Shown here piece by piece: positions 1 through 9,435 of a DNA stretch of 64,000 nt. The position numbers were made by a program, and so were the translations under genes. This DNA comes from Sporosarcina sp. HYO08. GTDB lineage: Bacteria > Bacillota > Bacilli > Bacillales_A > Planococcaceae. The notes under the pieces are model-generated. The model saw only the letters and a program-made list of their open reading frames with translations. It was not told where the DNA came from and did not search any database. Each line of letters begins with the position of its first letter. The stretch's first letter is position 1. The stretch covers positions 62,001 to 126,000 of the forward strand of contig NZ_LPUT01000012.1 in the NCBI RefSeq assembly GCF_001563475.1. The letters run 5' to 3'.

Positions 1-1295
1 GTGTCGATAATTCCTGTGTTACGCATTTGAATGACCTTTAACGCCTCTTCGTAACCTTTTTGCACGTCGGTGATATTTTTATAAACCATGCTTAAGCCGA
101 ACGAACAGCTGCTTCCTTTTAAGTACGTATGTTCATTGGTGTTTTGAATTTGCTGGATGACGTTCACGAATCGATCCTGTTCATTCTTTAAATGGTCTGC
201 TGCGATGAAGGAAGCGATGACCGCTACGCTGTTTTTATTTGACGAAACTGCTGGAAAGAACCCGTTTCGCTTGAGCAGTGTTCGAATCATCATCGACCGC
301 TGTAGTTTAATTTCCTCCCAACTAGCTTCATCTAAATGGGATTCTGGGTGATCCACTTGTATGACAAATACACGGTAATGCATATTGCGGCTCATTGAAG
401 GTAAATATGTTTGAATATCATCTTGTTCGACACTTCGTCCATTTAATAAATTACGAATAAACTCATCTTCGTTATTTTGCTTACGCTCCTCAATTGTACG
501 GTTTCGAAGAGTGATTTGCGCAATCGCTAATGCAGCTCGATCTAGCATAAGAAATGTAAATTCATCCGTCTGTTTTTCAGTTGCCTCTAAACATAGATAT
601 CCCAATGTTTGTCCAAGTCCCGTGACAGGCATAAGTGCAAGGTTTTTCCCGTCTACTGACAATTGTTTTTGTTCGATCTGATCGTGCGGAGTTATTTCCA
701 TATACGTTCGAATAGAAGTTTCCAAGTTTTTTACGTTGGATGGATAATAGTATGTCTTCGCTTCATCGGAAATAAAGACAATACCCTTTCCGAAAAGCTG
801 ATGCAGCTCTTGCAATATTTTTAAAATCCCATTAGGCATTAAAGACAGGGCGCCTAGTTCCCTTGACATTGTATCGAGTTTTGACAACATTTCATGATGT
901 TGATTAATAATATGGGTGTGTAAATCTTGTGTAATATCCACAAATTTTACGGTTTTATCAAATGTGATAATTGGGAAGTTATACAGATTAGCCAATTGAA
1001 TGACTTCAGGTGGAAATGATTGGAAAAAGTCCCCGATTTCAATACATAGACAAGCGACCTCTCGTTCTATTAATTGACTAATAAACATCAACTGTGTCGG
1101 AATGTCTTGTTGTAAACCAATACCTGTCGTTAAGATCATTTCGCCTCCGTTAATAAGAGAACCAAAATCTTTTACTTCTAATATATGAGACCATTTTACT
1201 TGTCGGTCTAATCCACTTTTACCCGCAATGACTGTCGCATCTTTAAATGACTGTCGCACAAGGATATCACGAACAGTTAACGTAAACTCCTTCAT
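1..1295 (-). CDS. PucR-family transcriptional regulator (C-terminus outside window)
   Basis: The reading frame is open from an ATG at 1295 leftward to the window edge (about 431 codons visible). The N-terminus, starting MKEFTLTVRDIL, has the pattern of the PucR N-terminal ligand-sensing domain (WSHILEVKDF, then GGEMILTTG). The visible C-terminal end, GYEEALKVIQ, is the stretch that normally leads into the PucR C-terminal helix-turn-helix, which should lie just beyond base 1. PucR/CdaR proteins are cytoplasmic regulators that usually activate a neighbouring catabolic operon. This gene diverges from the dehydrogenase/aminotransferase pair that starts at 1442, so it most likely controls that pair. 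The inducer cannot be read from sequence. Confidence 0.85.
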   Translation of the reverse strand, partial: MKEFTLTVRDILVRQSFKDATVIAGKSGLDRQVKWSHILEVKDFGSLINGGEMILTTGIGLQQDIPTQLMFISQLIEREVACLCIEIGDFFQSFPPEVIQLANLYNFPIITFDKTVKFVDITQDLHTHIINQHHEMLSKLDTMSRELGALSLMPNGILKILQELHQLFGKGIVFISDEAKTYYYPSNVKNLETSIRTYMEITPHDQIEQKQLSVDGKNLALMPVTGLGQTLGYLCLEATEKQTDEFTFLMLDRAALAIAQITLRNRTIEERKQNNEDEFIRNLLNGRSVEQDDIQTYLPSMSRNMHYRVFVIQVDHPESHLDEASWEEIKLQRSMMIRTLLKRNGFFPAVSSNKNSVAVIASFIAADHLKNEQDRFVNVIQQIQNTNEHTYLKGSSCSFGLSMVYKNITDVQKGYEEALKVIQMRNTGIID

Positions 1296-1441
1296 GTAAA
1301 TGCCCTCCATAACGTTAAAATAAAACTTGAATGATTTGACAATATGTAAAATGAAAACTTTTCAGATTACTTGTATTATATATTATGAAATGGAAAGAAG
1401 ATAGCGTCAGTAATAAGTTAATGAGACCAGGGGGAGAAGAA
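1296..1441. promoter_or_regulatory. Divergent intergenic region, PucR-type regulator / mmsA
   Basis: These 146 bases separate two divergently transcribed genes and should hold both promoters. A TTGACA hexamer lies at 1336-1341 but has no convincing -10 at 17 bases. An AT-rich TATTATATATT stretch lies near 1374-1384. A short palindrome GAAAACTTTTC is present at about 1353-1363 and could be a regulator site. The assignments are weak; only the divergent arrangement is certain. Confidence 0.35.
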
Positions 1442-2905
1442 ATGACACAAATCGCAGTTGAAAAGAAAACGCTTTCGAATTTTATCAATGGACAGTGGGT
1501 AAAATCGACGACAGATAAATATGAAAAGGTGCCGAACCCGGCAACAGGAGAAATTTTAGCTGAAGTACCTGTTTCAACGAAAGAAGATTTAGCGCAGGCT
1601 GTTGCAGCTGCGAAAGAGGCTTTTAAAACGTGGAAAAAGGTTCCAGTTCCACAGCGTTCTCGTATTCTTTTTAAATACCAACAGCTTCTTGTGGAAAATT
1701 GGGATGAGCTTGCAAAACTAATTACCATAGAAAACGGTAAAAACTACAATGAGGCGTACGGGGAAGTGTTACGCGGTATTGAGTGTGTGGAGTTTGCGGC
1801 GGGATCACCAACTTTAATGATGGGGTATCAGCTTCCGGACATTGCCACGAATGTTGAATCAGGTATGTATCGTTATCCACTTGGCGTTGTTGGGGGAATT
1901 ACACCATTTAACTTCCCGATGATGGTTCCTTGCTGGATGTTCCCACTTGCGATTGCAAGCGGAAATACATTCATCCTAAAACCGTCAGAGCGTACGCCGC
2001 TTCTTGCAAACCGCTTAGCAGAATTATTGAAAGAAGCAGGATTGCCAGATGGTGTCTTCAATATTGTTCATGGCGGACATGACATTGTAAATGGGATTTT
2101 AGAGCACAAAGATATCCCAGCGATATCGTTTGTCGGATCTCAGCCTGTTGCAGAATATATTTACAAAACAGGTACTTCAAACGGTAAACGTGTTCAGGCA
2201 CTGGCAGGTGCGAAAAACCACACGATCGTTATGCCAGATGCTGACCTTGACTTAACGGTGACGAACATCATTAACGCTGCATTCGGATCAGCTGGGGAAA
2301 GATGTATGGCATGTGCCGTTGTCGTTGCAGTTGGAGATGTTGCGGACGAACTCGTTGAGCGTTTAGTCAATGAGTGCAACAACATGACAATTGGTAACGG
2401 GCTTGAAGAGGGCGTCTTCCTCGGACCTGTTATTCGCGAAGCACATAAAGACAAAACATTAGGCTACATCGAGTCAGGTGTTGAAGAAGGTGCGACATTA
2501 CTCCGTGATGGCCGCAAAGATAGCGCTGTTTCCGGCGAAGGCTATTTTGTTGGACCAACGATTTTCGATCATGTGACACAAGAGATGAAGATTTGGAAAG
2601 AAGAGATCTTTGCACCTGTTCTATCGATCGTTCGCGTTGATACGTTGGATGAAGCAATTGAGTTTACAAACGCATCTGACTTTGCAAATGGTGCTTGCTT
2701 GTTTACGGACAGTGCAAAAGCAGAGCGTCAATTTAGAGAAGAAATCGATGCAGGTATGCTTGGCGTGAACTTAGGCGTTCCAGCGCCAATGGCATTCTTC
2801 CCATTCTCAGGCTATAAGAAATCGTTTTACGGTGATTTACATGCGAATGGCCGTGACGGGATCGAGTTCTATACACGCAAGAAAATGGTAACAAAACGTC
2901 ACTAA
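1442..2905 (+). CDS. mmsA: CoA-acylating (methyl)malonate-semialdehyde dehydrogenase
   Basis: A 487-residue aldehyde dehydrogenase superfamily protein of the MmsA/IolA type, which oxidises malonate or methylmalonate semialdehyde with NAD and CoA to acetyl- or propionyl-CoA plus CO2. The length matches the family. Visible motifs are the N-terminal FINGQWV, the cofactor-binding GGITPFNFP, and the catalytic cysteine in GSAGERCMA. The ATG at 1442 was chosen because GGGGGAGAAG sits directly upstream; the frame stays open further upstream but has no ribosome binding site. It is followed by a class III aminotransferase. Together they fit beta-alanine or beta-aminoisobutyrate breakdown: transamination to the semialdehyde, then oxidation to acyl-CoA. 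The exact substrate is inferred. Confidence 0.9.
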   Translation: MTQIAVEKKTLSNFINGQWVKSTTDKYEKVPNPATGEILAEVPVSTKEDLAQAVAAAKEAFKTWKKVPVPQRSRILFKYQQLLVENWDELAKLITIENGKNYNEAYGEVLRGIECVEFAAGSPTLMMGYQLPDIATNVESGMYRYPLGVVGGITPFNFPMMVPCWMFPLAIASGNTFILKPSERTPLLANRLAELLKEAGLPDGVFNIVHGGHDIVNGILEHKDIPAISFVGSQPVAEYIYKTGTSNGKRVQALAGAKNHTIVMPDADLDLTVTNIINAAFGSAGERCMACAVVVAVGDVADELVERLVNECNNMTIGNGLEEGVFLGPVIREAHKDKTLGYIESGVEEGATLLRDGRKDSAVSGEGYFVGPTIFDHVTQEMKIWKEEIFAPVLSIVRVDTLDEAIEFTNASDFANGACLFTDSAKAERQFREEIDAGMLGVNLGVPAPMAFFPFSGYKKSFYGDLHANGRDGIEFYTRKKMVTKRH

Positions 2906-2918
2906 TCCAACTAACTCG

Positions 2919-2938
2919 GGCTCCGCATTTGCGGAGCC
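2919..2938 (+). other. Intercistronic stem-loop
   Basis: An 8-bp perfect stem, GGCTCCGC and GCGGAGCC, with an ATTT loop lies between mmsA and the aminotransferase. No T-run follows, so it is more likely an mRNA processing or stability hairpin, or a partial terminator, than a full stop. Confidence 0.6.
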
Positions 2939-2967
2939 TTACGATTAAAAATAAAGGGAGTGTAAAA

Positions 2968-4311
2968 ATGACAACGGCGAAAGAAAAAACAAAATCACGT
3001 GATCAAGTGTGGAATCATATTTCTTCCTACAATGAAACAACCCGTCCAATGGTATGGGAAAGTGCGGAAGGTGCCTGGGTGACAGATGAGAACGGCGACC
3101 GTTATTTAGATGGCATGTCTGGACTTTGGTCCGTAAATGTAGGATACGGGAGAGAGGAAATCGCAGCAGCCGCTTATGAGCAAATGAAAAAATTGCCTTA
3201 TGTCCCAATGACACAAAGTCACGGGCCGGCAATCGAGTTGGCAGAAAAGATTAATGAACTCCTTGGCGATGAGTATAAAATCTTCTATTCGAACAGTGGA
3301 TCGGATGCGAACGAAGTCGCATTTAAAATGGCAAGGCAATATCATCAGCAGAATGGTGAGCCATCACGCTATAAATTTATTTCCCGTTATCGCGGCTATC
3401 ATGGCAGCTCAATGGGCGCACTCGCAGCAACTGGGCAGGCACTCCGTAAATACAAATACGAACCGCTTGCACCTGGATTTTTACATGTTGCACCGCCAGA
3501 TAACTATCGTCGTCCGAAGGGTATGTCTGTTGAGGACTACAATATTCAACGCGCACAAGATATTGAAGATAAAATTATTTGGGAGCAAAAAGAAACAATC
3601 GCAGCCGTTATTATGGAACCGCTTATTACAGGGGGCGGCATCTTAATTCCGCATCCAGTATACGTTGAAAAAGTACAAGAGATTTGTAAACGCCATGGTG
3701 TATTGCTCATTATCGACGAAGTGATTTGTGGATTCGGACGAACTGGAAAAGCATTTGGTCATCAGCAATTTAATATTAAACCGGATATTGTGACGATGGC
3801 AAAAGGACTTACAAGCTCTTATTTACCATTGTCAGTGACGGCAGTTCGTAAAGACATCTATGAAAAGTTCAATACCGGCGAAGAAAACAGCCACTTCCGT
3901 CATGTTAACACATTTGGGGGGAATCCAGCAGCTTGTGCAGTCGCATTAAAGAACCTCGAAATTATGGAAAGAGAAAATCTTTTTGAACGCTCGGCAGAAC
4001 TGGGCGCTAGATTAAGGGAAGAGCTAAAGTGCCTGAACGATCATCCGCATGTTGGAGAAATTAGAGGAATCGGTTTCCTTCTGGGAATTGAAGTTGTAGA
4101 AGACAAAGAAACACGCGAGCCCGCGACGAATGAGCGCATGGCAAAAATAATCGGTGAATGTAAAGCGAACGGATTGATTGTTGGCCGAAATGGGGACACA
4201 GTAGCAGGATTTAATAACGTCTTTGCATTGAGTCCACCGCTTTCTTGCACAGATGAGGATCTTGACTTCATTATTGCAGTTGTGAAGAAAGTGTTTAAGG
4301 AAAACGAGTAA
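2968..4311 (+). CDS. Class III (omega-amino acid:pyruvate) aminotransferase
   Basis: A 447-residue PLP-dependent class III aminotransferase resembling B. subtilis YhxA and beta-alanine/omega-amino acid:pyruvate transaminases. Family landmarks are YLDGMSGLWSVNVGYG near the N-terminus, the cofactor phosphate loop NSGSDANE, the aspartate motif LLIIDEVICGFGRTG, and the PLP lysine in MAKGLTSSYLP. The ATG at 2968 follows AAAGGGAGTG. It lies 62 bases after mmsA, in the same direction and with only a stem-loop between, so the two are probably one operon supplying malonate semialdehyde to the dehydrogenase. A different omega-amine donor (for example taurine or gamma-aminobutyrate) cannot be excluded. 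Confidence 0.85.
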   Translation: MTTAKEKTKSRDQVWNHISSYNETTRPMVWESAEGAWVTDENGDRYLDGMSGLWSVNVGYGREEIAAAAYEQMKKLPYVPMTQSHGPAIELAEKINELLGDEYKIFYSNSGSDANEVAFKMARQYHQQNGEPSRYKFISRYRGYHGSSMGALAATGQALRKYKYEPLAPGFLHVAPPDNYRRPKGMSVEDYNIQRAQDIEDKIIWEQKETIAAVIMEPLITGGGILIPHPVYVEKVQEICKRHGVLLIIDEVICGFGRTGKAFGHQQFNIKPDIVTMAKGLTSSYLPLSVTAVRKDIYEKFNTGEENSHFRHVNTFGGNPAACAVALKNLEIMERENLFERSAELGARLREELKCLNDHPHVGEIRGIGFLLGIEVVEDKETREPATNERMAKIIGECKANGLIVGRNGDTVAGFNNVFALSPPLSCTDEDLDFIIAVVKKVFKENE

Positions 4312-4343
4312 CAGGAAGATATAAGTAAGCATGGCATCCTTAC

Positions 4344-4386
4344 AAAAAAACTGAGAACGCCATTTCTAGGGGTTCTCAGTTTTCTT
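4344..4386. terminator. Bidirectional terminator
   Basis: The stem AAAACTGAGAAC / GTTCTCAGTTTT is flanked by A- and T-runs on the two sides and so can serve both the aminotransferase and the converging plsY-like gene. Its right arm overlaps the last codons of the plsY-like gene. Confidence 0.85.
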
Positions 4387-5001
4387 TTTAAAGACTGCTG
4401 ATATGCGTTTTTCTGTTTTGTTTTTCATTCGATGAAAGTTTTCCACGTGCTTCCAGATCGCCATAATGAATAAGAAGGCCGAAATGGCAGTTGGCCAAAT
4501 CGTCTCCATCCAAACGGTGGAAGCGAAAAGTGTAATGTACAGCATGAGAACGCCGAGGACAATATAATCGGTGGCCAGTGCAACGATGATAAAAAGTGCC
4601 AAACCAAGCAGTCCGAAACGCCAGTCCAGTGCAAACAATACACCGATCAAAGTCGCTGTACCTTTACCGCCGTTAAAATTCATGTAGAACGGAAAATTAT
4701 GTCCAAGAATTGTTGCGGCGCCTCCTAAAAATAATAGGGAGGCAGTAAAGTCAGGTAACAGCCCAGCATTCATAGCAAAATAATGGATGAGTAATACAGC
4801 TAATACCCCTTTGGCAATATCAATGAGCGCAACAAGGGCCCCGAATTTTTTCCCAAGTACAATGGTCGCATTGGAGGCACCCGCATTTTTAACACCGGTT
4901 TCCTTTAAATTCACTCCAGAAATTTTTTGCGCAACAAATGATCCGTGCACGCATCCAATCATATAACCGAATGCGAGGACACTGATGATCCAAAATTCCA
5001 T
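4366..5001 (-). CDS. plsY: PlsY-family glycerol-3-phosphate acyltransferase (paralogue)
   Basis: A 211-residue integral membrane protein of the PlsY family, which transfers acyl groups from acyl-phosphate to glycerol-3-phosphate in phospholipid synthesis. Visible motifs are GSFVAQKISGVNLKETG, NAGASNATIVLGKKFG (family: GNPGATN-LG) and GHNFPFYMNFNGGKGTAT, with several hydrophobic helices. The asparagine-alanine-glycine-alanine-serine variant of motif 2 differs a little from the housekeeping form, so this may be a second, divergent copy. The start ATG at 5001 follows GGAGGAATACGT. It is monocistronic, with metY diverging from it. Confidence 0.8.
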   Translation of the reverse strand: MEFWIISVLAFGYMIGCVHGSFVAQKISGVNLKETGVKNAGASNATIVLGKKFGALVALIDIAKGVLAVLLIHYFAMNAGLLPDFTASLLFLGGAATILGHNFPFYMNFNGGKGTATLIGVLFALDWRFGLLGLALFIIVALATDYIVLGVLMLYITLFASTVWMETIWPTAISAFLFIMAIWKHVENFHRMKNKTEKRISAVFKKKTENP

Positions 5002-5079
5002 ACGTATTCCTCCAATTTAGGTTATGACTATTATAACATCCTAAAACACAAGGTTCAGAAAAATTTTTCAAATATACTC

Positions 5080-5109
5080 TTGACACTAGGTCGGGATTAA
5101 ACGTATACT
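5080..5109 (+). promoter_or_regulatory. Sigma-A promoter of metY
   Basis: TTGACA at 5080-5085 and TATACT at 5104-5109 are separated by 18 bases. Transcription would start about 5116, just before the SAM-I riboswitch. Confidence 0.75.
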
Positions 5110-5136
5110 AGCTTACAAGATGGTGAACGAATTGAA

Positions 5137-5303
5137 TAACTCTTATCCAGAGCGGCGGAGGGACTAGGCCCTGCGATGCCCGGCAACCAGTAAGCGACGA
5201 GCTTGCAAAGGTGCTACTTCCTACAGACGCGTGAGGCGGTCTGAAAGATAAGAGGAGGACTAAGCGAAAGCAAAACCTCTTCTTAAACGAAGGGGTTTTT
5301 TTA
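5137..5303 (+). ncRNA. SAM-I (S-box) riboswitch with terminator
   Basis: A classic S-box leader. The P1 stem is CTCTTATC (5140-5147) with GATAAGAG (5247-5254). Between the arms are the conserved AGAGCGGCGGAGGGACT and GCCCGGCAACC elements. A terminator follows: AACCTCTTC / GAAGGGGTT at 5274-5297, then a T-run. When S-adenosylmethionine binds, the terminator forms and metY is switched off. Confidence 0.95.
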
Positions 5304-5420
5304 ATTGATTCAGTAGAATCAATTAAAGCCTCCGGCGGATGTCACAGATTTTGAAAGGAGTTAATTGCGCAAGCGCAATTCAAAATCTGGACGCAATTAC
5401 GCCGAGGCGTAATTGATTTT
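5301..5420. repeat. Cluster of three palindromes in the metY leader
   Basis: Three inverted repeats lie between the riboswitch terminator and metY. First, TTAATTGATT / AATCAATTAA at 5301-5326. Second, CAGATTTTGAA / TTCAAAATCTG (about 5345-5389) enclosing AATTGCGC / GCGCAATT. Third, AATTACGCC GA GGCGTAATT at 5395-5414. The 26-base block 5395-5420 recurs at 33070-33095 with one difference, so at least this part is a dispersed repeat. Confidence 0.7.
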
Positions 5421-5462
5421 ATCATAAAACCTCCTGCATCTCCGCAAACAATTCGCATCTAA

Positions 5463-6785
<1,323 letters not shown>

Positions 6786-6794
6786 AAGAGAAAA

Positions 6795-6834
6795 AACCGG
6801 TTTGGACTTATTCGTCTTAAACCGGTTTTTTTAA
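6795..6834. terminator. Bidirectional terminator after metY
   Basis: The stem AAAACCGGTTT / AAACCGGTTTT with flanking A- and T-runs lies between the converging metY and the small DNA-binding gene, whose stop lies at its right edge. Confidence 0.85.
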
Positions 6835-7061
6835 TCCTCGTCCTTAATATCCCGATCGGGTGGAATGGGCTCGTTTTTCCATTCCTCAATTTGTTGTTTT
6901 AGGCGTTCCAGCTGTTCAAAATAAAGTGTAAATTGATCTTTGTTTACAAGAAACTGCTCACCATCATGGACGGAGCGAATGCGACCTTCCAAAACATATT
7001 TGCGAACTTGTTCAAGAGGCATGCCAAGGTATTCAGCTGCTTCATCAATAGTAATATACAT
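6831..7061 (-). CDS. Excisionase-type small DNA-binding protein
   Basis: A 76-residue protein starting MYITIDEAAEYLGMPLEQVRKY, the pattern of the excisionase/MerR-like helix-turn-helix (HTH_17). EGRIRSVHDGEQFLVNKD is the usual wing and recognition part. The C-terminal half is a short charged helix. The ATG at 7061 follows AGGGGA; a TTG six bases upstream is less likely. Such proteins are common as solitary chromosomal genes in Bacillales and do not by themselves indicate a prophage; no integrase is nearby. The regulated target is unknown. Confidence 0.75.
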   Translation of the reverse strand: MYITIDEAAEYLGMPLEQVRKYVLEGRIRSVHDGEQFLVNKDQFTLYFEQLERLKQQIEEWKNEPIPPDRDIKDED

Positions 7062-7082
7062 GGTCAAATCCCCTAAAAGAAA

Positions 7083-7129
7083 GGGGGTGTCCTAGAAGTG
7101 CCAGGCTCTTCGCTTTAGAACAACCCCTC
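7083..7129 (-). terminator. Probable terminator of queT
   Basis: A long imperfect hairpin has arms at 7083-7099 (AGGGGGTGTCCTAGAAG) and 7114-7129 (CTTTAGAACAACCCCT). Read on the minus strand it is followed by a T-rich stretch. It lies directly downstream of the queT stop. Confidence 0.6.
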
Positions 7130-7134
7130 AAATG

Positions 7135-7617
7135 TTAGATCATCTTTTCAAATTTCAATTTCTCGTTCAACTTGAGCATAATCGGAATACCGACTGCCAT
7201 CACAACAAATTCACCAACGGCGACTGTCAACCATGTGAAAAGAAATGGTAACTCAAGCGCAAGGTTTAATTCGAAAGCGATGATGAACATCGTAAATGTG
7301 AAAACGAGCGTATTGAAAATGAGGCGTTTCAAATGACCCGCTATAAATTTACGCGAAAAAATCGTAATGGACAACGCTAAAATAGATTGCCCGACACCGA
7401 AAAACAAGTCATACAAGCCAAGTGGCGAGAATAAGTTCGTGACAAATACCCCAAGCACAATTCCAAAGAAGAATTTCTTATTAAAGACGACAAGATGATT
7501 GAACATCTCTGAAACACGGAATTGGATATTGGTGAATCCAAACGGGGCCACCAACATCGAAACAGCGACATACAAAGCAGCGATAATACCGCTGGTTGCC
7601 ATCGTTTTTATTTTCAT
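7135..7617 (-). CDS. queT: QueT-family queuosine-precursor transporter (ECF S component)
   Basis: A 160-residue, very hydrophobic protein with about five or six membrane helices and the QueT pattern (IAALYVAVSMLVAPFGFTNI, QFRVSEMF, NLFSPLGLYDLFFG). QueT proteins are substrate-binding S subunits of energy-coupling-factor transporters that import preQ0 or preQ1, precursors of queuosine in tRNA. The ATG at 7617 was chosen because AAGGAG lies 8 bases upstream; a GTG at 7623 is too close. The preQ1 riboswitch directly upstream confirms the substrate class. Confidence 0.88.
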   Translation of the reverse strand: MKIKTMATSGIIAALYVAVSMLVAPFGFTNIQFRVSEMFNHLVVFNKKFFFGIVLGVFVTNLFSPLGLYDLFFGVGQSILALSITIFSRKFIAGHLKRLIFNTLVFTFTMFIIAFELNLALELPFLFTWLTVAVGEFVVMAVGIPIMLKLNEKLKFEKMI

Positions 7618-7626
7618 ATTCACTTC

Positions 7627-7663
7627 TCCTTAGTTTTTTATCGTGGGATGGTTTCGAACCACG
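7627..7663 (-). ncRNA. preQ1 class I riboswitch (translational)
   Basis: Read on the minus strand, CGTGGTTCGAAACC is followed by ATCCCACG, then ATAAAAAACTAAGGAG. This is the small preQ1-I aptamer, whose A-rich tail folds back on the loop. The tail runs straight into the AAGGAG ribosome binding site of queT, so ligand binding should hide that site. A further hairpin TTGTGCG / CGCACAA sits just upstream at 7664-7680. Confidence 0.88.
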
Positions 7664-7789
7664 TTGTGCGATGCGCACAAAGAAGAATTTTAAACGATGG
7701 AGTGGGGGAATGTCAATGGAAGAAAAGAGGAAATATGATAAATCGCAGTAGTTGAAAAGTTAAAATACATAGGAAAAGTGAACATAAGA

Positions 7790-7832
7790 TGCCGAGTCCC
7801 TAAATTGTCTGTGTACTCGGCACCTTTTCTTT
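7790..7832 (+). terminator. Terminator-like hairpin, plus orientation
   Basis: TGCCGAGT (7790-7797) pairs with ACTCGGCA (7815-7822) and is followed by CCTTTTCTTTTT. It is oriented for plus-strand transcription although no intact plus-strand gene precedes it. Confidence 0.5.
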
Positions 7833-7835
7833 TTC

Positions 7836-8376
7836 TTAATGGAATTGTTGCAACGTTACTTTCACCGCTTCTTCAATTTCCTTGTAGCCCGTACAGCGGC
7901 ATATATTAGATTCCAGCCAGTCCTTAACTAGAAGATTATTGGCGTCTTGATGCTTTTGAATCATCGCATGACAATTCATGATGAAAACGGGCGTGCAATA
8001 CCCGCATTGAAAAGCAAATTTTTCAATGAATTGCTTCTGAATTGGGACATTATAAAGCCCTTCAATAGTCGTCACTTGATGATTTTGTGCTTCGATGGCA
8101 AGCATAATGCAAGATTTCATCGGTTCACCGTCAATGATGATCGTAATGCCCCGCAATCCCCATTGAGACAGCCGGATTTGGTACCCGTTAATCCTAATTT
8201 TTCACGCAATACATATAGAAGCGTATCTGTATTTCGAACGTGAAGCGCGCGATCTTCTCCATTAAATTCACATGCAATCGATCAGTAGAGGAGAAATCAG
8301 CCGTATATTTCGCTGCTCCAGTCACTTTTTCATATGCATCCTTCCGCTCAATACTCTTACCGATAATCCAACTCAT
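7836..8376 (-). pseudogene. Decayed xanthine-dehydrogenase-type locus (XdhA start fused to 2Fe-2S subunit)
   Basis: Two pieces are joined. Bases 8376-8269 encode the first 36 residues of a molybdopterin-binding large subunit (MSWIIGKSIERKDAYEKV to STDRLHV). Without a break the sequence then passes, in another frame, into a small 2Fe-2S subunit: NGEDRALHVRNTDTLLYVL, TGTKSGCLNGDCGA, then after a one-base deletion at about 8160, IIIDGEPMKSC to the second cluster motif CGYCTP and CRCTGY. A large deletion has removed the rest of the large subunit. The product cannot function. Intact enzymes of this family are three-part hydroxylases for purines, aldehydes or CO. Confidence 0.8.
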
Positions 8377-8585
8377 GACAAGGTTCACCCCTATAGTTCA
8401 TCATCCTCACCATTATTGTCCTCTGTAGAAAAAAGTAATCATTGACGAAGGGGATTGAATGAATAGGAAGGCTTTTTATGATTGAAGTATAAGATCTTAA
8501 GAATTTCTTCAGAATTACCGTCGATGAATGTTAAGATTCACGCATTACAATTGGTATCATAGAGGAAAGAAGTGAGGTGCGGGCG
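8377..8585 (+). promoter_or_regulatory. Leader region of the two-component operon
   Basis: A TATCAT hexamer at 8555-8560 is a possible -10. Upstream it carries TTAAGA blocks at about 8498 and 8531, as seen in OmpR-type response-regulator sites, which suggests autoregulation. The palindrome AAGAATTTCTT lies at about 8500. All assignments are tentative. Confidence 0.3.
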
Positions 8586-9275
8586 ATGATGAATTTTACG
8601 GTTCTGATAGCAGATGATGATCAGGACATCCGAAACGGTATCGAAATTTATTTAAAAAATGAAGGCTATCAAGTGTTGAAAGCTTCGGATGGAAAAGAAG
8701 CGCTGACGCTATTGGAAGAGAATGATGTCCATCTGCTCATTCTTGACATTATGATGCCGAATATGGATGGCATTACGGCAACATTTAAAATTCGCGAGGC
8801 GCGTAATATTCCAATTATCATGTTAAGTGCAAAAGCGGAGGATTCTGATAAAATTCATGGCTTGTCTGTCGGGGCAGACGATTACGTCACGAAACCATTT
8901 CATCCGATGGAGTTAATGGCACGTGTGAAATCCCAGCTGCGCCGTTATGTACAGCTTGGAACTTATGATGGCCAGAAGAAAATTGAAGTGGATGGACTTG
9001 TGCTTGATGAGGAAGCAAAGGAAATTACAGTGGACGGCGACCCTGTCAAGCTAACGCCGATTGAATATAAAATTACTGAACTACTGATGAAAAATGCAGG
9101 ACGTGTTTTTTCGATCAATGAAATTTATGAACGTGTGTGGAATGAAGAAGCGTACAATGCCGAAAATATTGTCGCGGTTCATATCCGTAAAATTCGAGAG
9201 AAAATCGAGGCGGATCCAAAAAATCCAAGATATGTAAAGGTGGTATGGGGCATTGGTTACAAAATCGAGAAATGA
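8586..9275 (+). CDS. OmpR-family response regulator
   Basis: A 229-residue response regulator. The receiver domain (residues 1-120) has the acidic pair DDD, the phospho-acceptor aspartate in LILDIMMPNMDG, the conserved threonine/serine region MLSAKAED and the lysine in VTKPF. The C-terminal winged helix has LTPIEYKITELL, NEIYERVWNE and VWGIGYKIEK. A nearby GTG at 8577 is part of the ribosome binding region (AGTGAGG), so ATG 8586 or the adjacent 8589 is the start. It is first in an operon with the kinase at 9432, and a small membrane ORF overlaps its end. The stimulus is unknown. Confidence 0.9.
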   Translation: MMNFTVLIADDDQDIRNGIEIYLKNEGYQVLKASDGKEALTLLEENDVHLLILDIMMPNMDGITATFKIREARNIPIIMLSAKAEDSDKIHGLSVGADDYVTKPFHPMELMARVKSQLRRYVQLGTYDGQKKIEVDGLVLDEEAKEITVDGDPVKLTPIEYKITELLMKNAGRVFSINEIYERVWNEEAYNAENIVAVHIRKIREKIEADPKNPRYVKVVWGIGYKIEK

Positions 9276-9435
9276 TTGGACGACTGTCTGGTCAATCGTA
9301 GCGATTGTCATTGCGCTCATTAGTCTAGCTTACGGATTGCCCTCTATTATAGAGATGATTGGAAACGGCATGGAGCGTTCCAGCCAAACAATTGCTTACG
9401 TTGCACGTCTAATGAAGGGAAGTTTATCGATATGA
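9253..9435 (+). CDS. Small single-pass membrane protein between regulator and kinase
   Basis: A 60-codon ORF starts at TTG 9253 inside the end of the response regulator gene and stops at 9435, so that its TGA overlaps the kinase ATG (ATGA). An AAGGTGG motif lies about 10 bases upstream of the TTG. The product has a charged start, one strongly hydrophobic segment (VWSIVAIVIALISLAYGL) and a C-terminal stretch that could be amphipathic. It fills the 156 bases between two genes that would normally abut. Overlap on both sides suggests translational coupling. It could be a real small regulator of the kinase or chance; no family is recognised. Confidence 0.5.
   Translation: MVTKSRNDWTTVWSIVAIVIALISLAYGLPSIIEMIGNGMERSSQTIAYVARLMKGSLSI

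Noticed and set aside
1315..1728. Long minus-strand frame opposite the mmsA start
   Set aside because: It is the mirror of a clear dehydrogenase gene and of its promoter region, and has no ribosome binding site.
5301..5420. Palindrome cluster as a CRISPR array
   Set aside because: The palindromes differ from one another and spacing is irregular; no repeat-spacer pattern exists here or elsewhere in the window.
6831..7061. Excisionase-like protein as a sign of a prophage or integrative element
   Set aside because: No integrase, phage genes or attachment-site repeats are nearby; neighbours are housekeeping genes.
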